Both the position numbers and the translations under genes were made by a program. The notes under the pieces were generated by a model. That model made no database searches. It saw only the letters and a list, made by a program, of their open reading frames with translations, and had not been told where the DNA came from. Shown one piece after another: positions 58,107 to 64,000 of a DNA stretch of 64,000 nucleotides. Numbering within the stretch: the first letter of the stretch is position 1; each line of letters starts with the position of its first letter. The DNA is from Selaginella moellendorffii (Eukaryota > Streptophyta > Lycopodiopsida > Selaginellales > Selaginellaceae): NCBI RefSeq assembly GCF_000143415.4, contig NW_003314274.1:545878-609877 (forward strand), written 5' to 3'.

Positions 58107-59711
58107 ATGACAAAGAAGCAAAAGTTTGTGTCACTAGCTACTATCTTGGCGATCATATTGACCATGGTTGATCTCCAAGCGAGAGCTTCAATCTCAGTTC
58201 ACAAGGGCGACCTTGCGGCTCTCTCATGCTTCAGCGCCATCTTGAGCATGAATGGCGACGCCTCGCACAAATGCAACTGGTGGCAGTTCCTCCAGTACTT
58301 GCAATCCAGCAGCGACCAGGCCTTCCTGGGGTACATGGTCTCCAACTTCACTGGCCAGAGCAATCTCACAGCGGAGATCCGCGAGAAAGGGGGACTCCTG
58401 TCCACCAGGAACGCTTCCCTCATGGAATTCCACTCGGTCTCCAAGATCAATAAGCTGGGAAGCATGGAGATCACGATGTGGGCTTTGGGATTCCTCTGCC
58501 TGGATGAGGCTCCAAGCTGCGTCAAGTTCACACCCGTGGTGCTCCAAGCGATCCCTGGTTCTTCCCCAAGCAAGTTGGGGTTTTTCAGCTTGTGGGAAGA
58601 GCAGGACGGCGGGATCCTGGCGAACTCGGTCGCGTCCAAAGTGCTGACCCTCGATAATTGGAGCATGAGCAAGGAGAGTTTGAGTGGAATGAATCTGAGA
58701 AGCCTCGACGCCAAGCTCGATCTCTGCAAAGGCTTGGAACTTCATCCAGCGCATGACAGGAGCAACCAGGAATTATTGGGAGGTCTTGATCTGCAGAGCT
58801 TCGACGTGAAAACAGCCCCGGAAGCTGCGGGATTCAGGCTCAACGAGAGGGTGACAAGCATCACTCGACCAAACAGGCGCTTGTGTTTGCTGGGGATCGA
58901 TGACAACACCACCGGATCATCTTTGGATTCCTCGTTGTCCTTCGACTTGCGAATCACGACGACACTGGTAGAAATCCTGGGCTCTTTCATGTCTCAAGTC
59001 AAGAATTCTTACATCCAAGCACAGAGCTCGGCGCTAGATCTCGAGCATCCCGGCACCGATTTCTGGGTGACCGCGGTCGCGCTCCCCGGCGCATTCATCG
59101 CGGTCGTAGCTGCGGCGCAGCCTTTCATCAACTTCCAGCTCACGTTCTTCCGAAACTTGGTGAGATCACAGGGCTGGAAAACGGCACTTCTGTGTGTCAG
59201 TAACTCCGTGCTCGCTCTCGGCTCGTACTCGGCGATCATCACCGTGACTCCAGCCGAGATCCAGAGGCAGGAGAAACTGAGGACCTGGGGATTGCTTGCA
59301 GACCAGGTTCCAATCACGAACCGTGGCCTCCAAGTTTTGGTAGTGGTCAAGGGGGAATCAAGTTACAGATCGGACAGCCTCTTGCTTGTGTGGTGTTCCA
59401 CCGCCGTGCTTGTTCCTGTCATCGCCTGGATGACGTTTCGCCGGTGCAAACAAGTGTTTTACGTGAGGAGGATGCTCAAACTCTTGGCTGAGATGGAGCC
59501 TGAACGCTACGACGCCGACGAAAGCAATGACGAGAGACTTGATGACCTGCGAGCCATTGAGATGGGTTCCGTGGAGCAGCAGCAACTCGAGAAGAGGCTT
59601 GCAAAGATGAACGCCATGCAAGGGACGAGCATGGTGACATCTGTTAAATCACTGGCTCGCCAAAGACAATCCTTAACACGTAGGCATTCACGCACGAGGC
59701 AAAATGCGTAA
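58107..59711 (+). CDS. Unrecognised signal-peptide multi-pass membrane protein, copy B
   Basis: Intronless, 534 residues, starting MTKKQKFVSLATILAIIL, with the same layout as copy A: signal peptide, glycosylated ectodomain, three spans, basic cytosolic coiled-coil tail. It differs from copy A by scattered substitutions (for example GDLAAL for GDLADL, and loss of one sequon, NSS to DSS) and by a different last eleven codons (HSRTRQNA end). No premature stop. The promoter region carries the same GATATAGTCCCACATAG block. Function is unknown. Confidence 0.75.
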   Translation: MTKKQKFVSLATILAIILTMVDLQARASISVHKGDLAALSCFSAILSMNGDASHKCNWWQFLQYLQSSSDQAFLGYMVSNFTGQSNLTAEIREKGGLLSTRNASLMEFHSVSKINKLGSMEITMWALGFLCLDEAPSCVKFTPVVLQAIPGSSPSKLGFFSLWEEQDGGILANSVASKVLTLDNWSMSKESLSGMNLRSLDAKLDLCKGLELHPAHDRSNQELLGGLDLQSFDVKTAPEAAGFRLNERVTSITRPNRRLCLLGIDDNTTGSSLDSSLSFDLRITTTLVEILGSFMSQVKNSYIQAQSSALDLEHPGTDFWVTAVALPGAFIAVVAAAQPFINFQLTFFRNLVRSQGWKTALLCVSNSVLALGSYSAIITVTPAEIQRQEKLRTWGLLADQVPITNRGLQVLVVVKGESSYRSDSLLLVWCSTAVLVPVIAWMTFRRCKQVFYVRRMLKLLAEMEPERYDADESNDERLDDLRAIEMGSVEQQQLEKRLAKMNAMQGTSMVTSVKSLARQRQSLTRRHSRTRQNA

Positions 59712-60052
59712 CATCGAAATCTAACTTGTAAAATATTCTTCAAGCTCCTACCCTCTCCAAATTCTTTAAACGGCTTCGACAACTGCTGTGGAATCTGCTA
59801 ACCACCAACTGAATGTGGTATTTGCTACTGCTTGCTTGCTGAATGCTGGTACGACTGTTGAACTAGAACTTTTGACTTCAGAAAAACGAATGCATTTTCA
59901 TCCAAGGCCACTACATTTGCTGGGGAGTACTAATTATAATTTCTCAGATTGTGCCACTGTGCCATGGCTGTATTTTTATGACTTCAAAATTGATTTTTCT
60001 CTCTTCAGATCTGATTATCTTCCCTAAAAAATTGATTTCTCATTAGGGTAAC

Positions 60053-62293
60053 GTATGGCTTTCCCTTTCCTCTGCGCCGTGTGCATATCCATCCGCCAGA
60101 TGAAGTGGAGGCAACGTTAATCAAAAGGGGAAGAGCGTTCAAGCCCGTGCCAGGGGATCTAGCTGATGTTGGAGCGTTTGCAACATGGCTTCAGGAAAAT
60201 CTCCCCTTGGTGCATGCCATTTTTGGCCCCTGTGGCTGGATGGAAATTGTACACTTGCAAAGGCGCAATGATCCGCTTCCTCGTGAGTTCGCTTTCCATT
60301 TGCGTGAAGCTCGCCCAACTGTAGGTAAGGGTTTGTTTGTGCTAGTCTGTTTGCCTTCTTTGCTGACTATCTTATGATACAGTGCCCCAAGTGCCTCAGG
60401 AGGGGCTACCGAATTTGGTGCCCTTCTCGGTGCGACTTCACGCTTCCGTTCAGAGGTCGAGACGGCCTCGTGCAGAAGCTCGCAGAGATGATTGACGAGA
60501 ACTTCACAACTTTCGCATCTAGCGGGATTAGTGGAGAGCAGGCGCTCTTGATCACTCTGGAGGGCCTTGCCGGAGTGGGGAAGACTCGATTCCTTTTAGA
60601 GACCAAGGAGCGTGTTGGAGAGGCGCTTAAAGGCAGGGCATCAGCATTGCAGGAGCTTCATCGTGTTGGAGCTACGGCAGCGGTGTACATCACCTTCAGT
60701 GGCTCGGCTGTTGGCCATTCATCACCTCATCTTCTGCATCCGGCTTTTGTGGCAGTCTGTAAGGAGAGAGGTGATTACCGTTCTGGCCGGGTTTTTCTGC
60801 GGGTGTCTGTAGTTTCGCAGATACTGTTTGGCAAGCCTTGGAGTGACTTACCGTCTGCGCTACAGAATGAGATCCTTGCGGGAGATGACTGCGTGTCTGT
60901 GCAGAAGGTTTCAGCTCATGTGAGGAAAGGGCTTGCGGTACCGGAGAATCAGATGGTTGCCTTGTACCTTTTGGTGGATGAGTTGCAGCAACTGGGAAGG
61001 GAAGTGAGTGGAGCTGGCTGTGATGGTGAAGCCTTCCTGAACGGCATGCTTTCCTGGTTAGTGACAGTCATGACTTCCTTAGCGGGAAACTCCATCGCCA
61101 AGGACTGCAACATTGCCTTTATAACTCTTCTAGCAGGAACAGTTCTTCATGTAGGCGGGAAGTACGGGTTAACAGACTGGCTCAAGGTGAACGTCACATT
61201 ACCCCCCTTGGATTTGAAATCAGCGGTGGAGGTACTAAGTATGTCTATCAAGGATAATCGTTTTCACGAATTTCGGACGCAGCTGGAAATACTTCTAGAA
61301 GACTGCGGCTGTGTCCCGAGGCTGATTTGGTACATTTACACTGCATGGTTACAGGCGCAGGGTCTGGAACTTCCAGCAAGGGATTTCATTGCGCACTTAC
61401 GAACTTCTGTGACTCTACAGCTGAAGCCATATGTTGATCGAGTCATGCAGGGGAACCTCGACAACGTGAAACGAATGATTCGGCTTTGCCTCACTGGGGT
61501 GGTGATGCCAAGGCCACCTGTTGGGCAGATGACGAGGGAGGAAGAAGCATGTTTCAGAGGTTATGTGTATTCTGAAGAGGTGGAAGGCGGTGGAGTTGTC
61601 TATAAGAGCCCGATGTTACTTGTTCATGCGCTTGGACTGAGGTTGGGGATCCCAGAGAGGGTAGTAGCTCTCAGGCCCCAGCCAGCAGTAGGCGACGTGC
61701 TGAAGGATGGCTTTTTCGACATGCTGCATGCCACGCTCTGGGTGTTGGAAGGCCGAACGGTTTCTCTTGGTCAGATCTTTCCGGGGGCCCTTGGGAGCCA
61801 GAGGCTGGTTGACACCAGAGTTGTGGTTGCGGCTCCGGGTGACGGAGTGGTTGAAGAGAAGTATCAGTTTTATAATCCGCAGCTGGAAAGGTTTTATACC
61901 CCAGGTGATACACAAATGATTGGGGCGGACAGTAGACCTTATGTGCACCCAACTGAGGCACAACCCACAGGCGCTGGTTTCGTGTTCAAGTGCAAAAAGG
62001 GGACAGCATGCACGGATGGGAGAGTGTTCTTGATTGGTGTGGACGGGAAGGTGTACGAGTTCTGGTTCCAGCTCAAGGGACAGGAAGGCCGCGTGAGTCA
62101 GGACGAAGCGGCCAAGTGGGCTAGAGCTGCAAATTCACCTTCCAAGTACGTAGAAGGAAGGAAGAAGGTGTATGTTTTGTGCAGTAGGCAGGGCTTCAGT
62201 TTCCAGGACCCTGTTTGCGAGGAGGGTCGTGTGCTCCTCGTGGATCTAGTTAACATCATGCAAGGGTTCTTGAGAAGGTGCCAACTGGGATAA
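60053..62293 (+). CDS. CR-type P-loop NTPase with nuclease-like C-terminus, unit 2, header frame broken
   Basis: From ATG 60374 to TAA 62293 a 639-codon frame covers the whole CR body: FRGRDGLV, Walker A GLAGVGKTR, Walker B VALYLLVDELQQL, and the nuclease-like YEFWFQLKG near the end. It is closely similar to the intact copy at 14044-16188. The header exon (about 60053-60327, ATLIKRGRAFKPVPGDL, CGWMEIVHLQRRND, FAFHLREARPTV) is unrelated to the header of that copy. Two lesions separate header from body. The ATG at 60056 is out of frame with the header, and 8 bp are missing after VPFS (SDVV lost, about 60429) relative to unit 1. The body could only be made from an internal start (ATG 60374 lies across the acceptor, or ATG 60487). 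It is probably a pseudogene with a still-open body, or a headerless protein. Confidence 0.7.
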
Positions 62294-62433
62294 GAAATTT
62301 GCGGCACGAGAGAATGCTCACAAAGGTGACGAGCCGAGATCATGGCGTAAAAGAGCTCCAGCGATTGATCCACTCGCGTGGCCTGGTAATTTCGGGACCA
62401 AGAAAAGAATCAGTTTGTCTTTGAATTCAATCT

Positions 62434-62923
62434 ATGCATGGTTCCAGAAACCTCGCCGCCTGCTTGCTGAATGCCTGCTGTGATTGCTCCAAAAGATTTG
62501 CAGCCGTGCTACTAGCTCGCCTGCAACTGCTCGAACTGAAAAGTCTGCCGCTGTGCTTGTCATGTCCCAGAATTGTGAACGTCGCCCTCTCGCCTCACTT
62601 GGGACGAGAAGCTGCGTGCTGTGTGGCCAGGAACGAAAACGCGGTATGCAACAATAAGAAGAGGAAGCAGCAGCAGCCTACACAGCAAACTGTGAGATCA
62701 TGGAATGCACAAAACTGGTGCTCACCTTTGTAGCTTGAGTGGTAGCGTCAATCGTGCTCGAGCTCCACCACGAAGAGAAACAAGGACCGGCCTACACAGG
62801 AAAATGTGAGATCATGTTCCAGGGAAATGGTGCTCACCTTTGGTGGTATCAGTCGCAAGCCTCGTTTATTGATGAAACATCACACAAAAACACTCGAGGA
62901 GAGGAGCACGCATCTTTTTTTTT
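62434..62923. other. Gap between CR unit 2 and carbamoyl-phosphate synthase
   Basis: No gene seen. The 3' part includes the carB 3' UTR and the repeat described next. Confidence 0.5.
62677..62845 (+). repeat. Two-copy direct repeat, offset about 113 bp
   Basis: CCTACACAG-AAA-TGTGAGATCATG...GGTGCTCACCTTTG occurs at about 62677-62733 and 62790-62845. Confidence 0.7.
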
Positions 62924-64000
62924 TCACACCACCACACTCGCAATCTCGGCTACCACCTTGTCCGCCTTGAAAAAGTCCTGGAGGGCCAGCATCTCCACGG
63001 GACACTCCTTCAAGCTCTTCACCGCCTGGAGGTTCGCCAGTCCACCCGCGATGGTGGTGACGATTGGAACCTTGTACGCCAGCGCCGATCTCCTCAGCTG
63101 CCTCCCATCCTTCTCGTCCAGAGCGTCACCCGAGCTCGTGATGATCATCAGCTGGATCTGTCCATTCGCCACCAGATCGCCCGCGTGAGGCCTCCCTTCG
63201 TGCAGCTTCAGCACTCGCTCCACCGGGATCCCCTGCTCCTCGAGAAACTTTGCGGTGCCGCTCGTCGACACGATGTTGAATCCCAGCGCGTGGAAGCCTC
63301 GCGCGATTGGGACCGCCTGGGCCTTGGTCTGGTCGTTCAAGCTGATGAACACCGTGCCTTGCAGCGGGAGCTTCTGGTTGGCGGCGATCTGCGACTTTCC
63401 AAATGCCTTGTCGAAGCTGTAGTCGATTCCCATGACTTCACCCGTGCTTCTCATCTCCGGGCCGAGTAGAACGTCGCAGCCCTGGAACTTGTCGAAGGGA
63501 AGCACCGCCTCTTTCACGGAGACGTGCGCCGGTATCACTTCCTGGCTGAAGCCGAGATCGCCCAAGCTCTTCCCGGACATGACCAGAGCAGCGTACTTGG
63601 CCAGCGGATGTCCAATCGCCTTGGAAACAAACGGCACGGTTCGTGACGCTCGTGGATTCGCCTCAATGATGTAAACTTCTCCAGACTGCGTGATGGCAAA
63701 CTGGCAGTTCATCAGCCCGCAAACGTTGAGCTTCTTGGCAAGCTTGGTGGTGGCGTCCCGTATCGTCGCTAAAGCAACCGCTGGAATGGTTTGCGTCGGA
63801 ATCGAGCAAGCAGAGTCCCCGGAATGGACTCCAGCTTGCTCGATGTGCTCCATGATCCCTCCTATAACCACGCCCCCGTTTCCATCCGCCAGGCAGTCCA
63901 CATCGATCTCGGAGGAGTCTGTGAGATACTTGTCCACCAGCACTGGTCTGCCCGGATCGACTTCGACCGCAGTCTCCAGGTACTTCTTGAGCTTGTCGTT
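62924..64000 (-). CDS. CARB: Carbamoyl-phosphate synthase large subunit, 3' part (runs off the window)
   Basis: C-terminal about 358 residues, with no intron in this part. It makes carbamoyl phosphate from bicarbonate, ammonia and ATP for arginine and pyrimidine synthesis, normally in plastids. Visible are the second ATP-grasp domain with DKYLTDSSEIDVDCLADG, IMEHIEQAGVHSGDS, GLMNCQFAI and IEANPRASRTVPFVSKAIG. The allosteric MGS-like domain follows (STSGTAKFLEEQGIPVERV, then PIVTTIAGGLANLQAV), ending ASVVV. All conserved ATP-grasp residues in this part are intact. The gene continues beyond 64000, so the start and transit peptide are not seen. Confidence 0.95.
   Translation of the reverse strand, partial: NDKLKKYLETAVEVDPGRPVLVDKYLTDSSEIDVDCLADGNGGVVIGGIMEHIEQAGVHSGDSACSIPTQTIPAVALATIRDATTKLAKKLNVCGLMNCQFAITQSGEVYIIEANPRASRTVPFVSKAIGHPLAKYAALVMSGKSLGDLGFSQEVIPAHVSVKEAVLPFDKFQGCDVLLGPEMRSTGEVMGIDYSFDKAFGKSQIAANQKLPLQGTVFISLNDQTKAQAVPIARGFHALGFNIVSTSGTAKFLEEQGIPVERVLKLHEGRPHAGDLVANGQIQLMIITSSGDALDEKDGRQLRRSALAYKVPIVTTIAGGLANLQAVKSLKECPVEMLALQDFFKADKVVAEIASVVV

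Larger units (their letters stand above)
55075..62440 (+). repeat. Segmental tandem duplication: membrane protein plus CR NTPase-nuclease, two units
   Basis: Unit 1 runs from about 55075 to about 57720 and unit 2 from about 57863 to about 62440. Shared parts in order: the promoter (GATATAGTCCCACATAGTAC and on), the intronless membrane protein gene, a 300-bp spacer, the CR header exon with intron, the CR body, and the 3' flank (TTTGTCTTTGAATTCAAT at 57683-57700 and 62413-62430). In unit 1 most of the CR body is deleted, which explains the unequal unit lengths. Confidence 0.9.

Overview
The window reads as nuclear DNA of a seedless vascular plant, most likely the lycophyte Selaginella moellendorffii. 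Very short GT-AG introns (often 45-100 bp) split most genes, gene islands are GC-rich and separated by AT-rich repeat deserts, short TTTAGGG-type telomeric motifs occur, and there is a remnant of an ALDH21-like aldehyde dehydrogenase, a class I know from mosses and Selaginella. The species is inferred from these traits, not from a database match.

Layout. 1-3.1 kb is an AT-rich desert. 3.1-7.1 kb is a graveyard of broken gene pieces (ALDH21-like, TIC32-like SDR, FGAM synthase, class III peroxidase, one unknown). 7.3-10.7 kb holds two unrecognised spliced genes, one on each strand. 10.7-14 kb is repeat-derived. 14-25.5 kb is a gene island: an NTPase-nuclease of Crinkler-RHS (CR) type, a ribonuclease-inhibitor-type LRR protein, a uL18-like ribosomal protein, RPN10, cytosolic HSP90 with a one-base frameshift, and a broken NPF transporter pseudogene carrying a copia-type LTR. 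25.5-46 kb is mostly repeats. It contains one complete-ended but defective chromodomain Ty3/gypsy element (29052-34531, target duplication TAAAC), an older gypsy remnant on the minus strand, minisatellites, and one intact NPF gene. 46-55 kb is a second island: an NPF gene, a FEI-like receptor kinase, a group IV calcium-dependent protein kinase, and SRP receptor beta. 55-62.4 kb is a tandem duplication in which an unrecognised signal-peptide plus multi-pass membrane protein is followed each time by a CR NTPase-nuclease gene. 62.9 kb to the end is the 3' half of the large subunit of carbamoyl-phosphate synthase.

How the genes relate. Most single-copy genes are housekeeping or signalling genes with no operon-like logic. 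The exception is the CR family. Three loci share one NTPase-nuclease body but carry two unrelated N-terminal headers. Two of the loci are co-duplicated with the membrane protein and are decaying by deletion and frameshift, while the dispersed copy at 14-16 kb is intact. This membrane-protein/CR array and the header exchange are the best candidates for something undescribed. A second unusual point is that both intact NPF transporters lack the canonical ExxER proton-coupling motif and have a short central loop.
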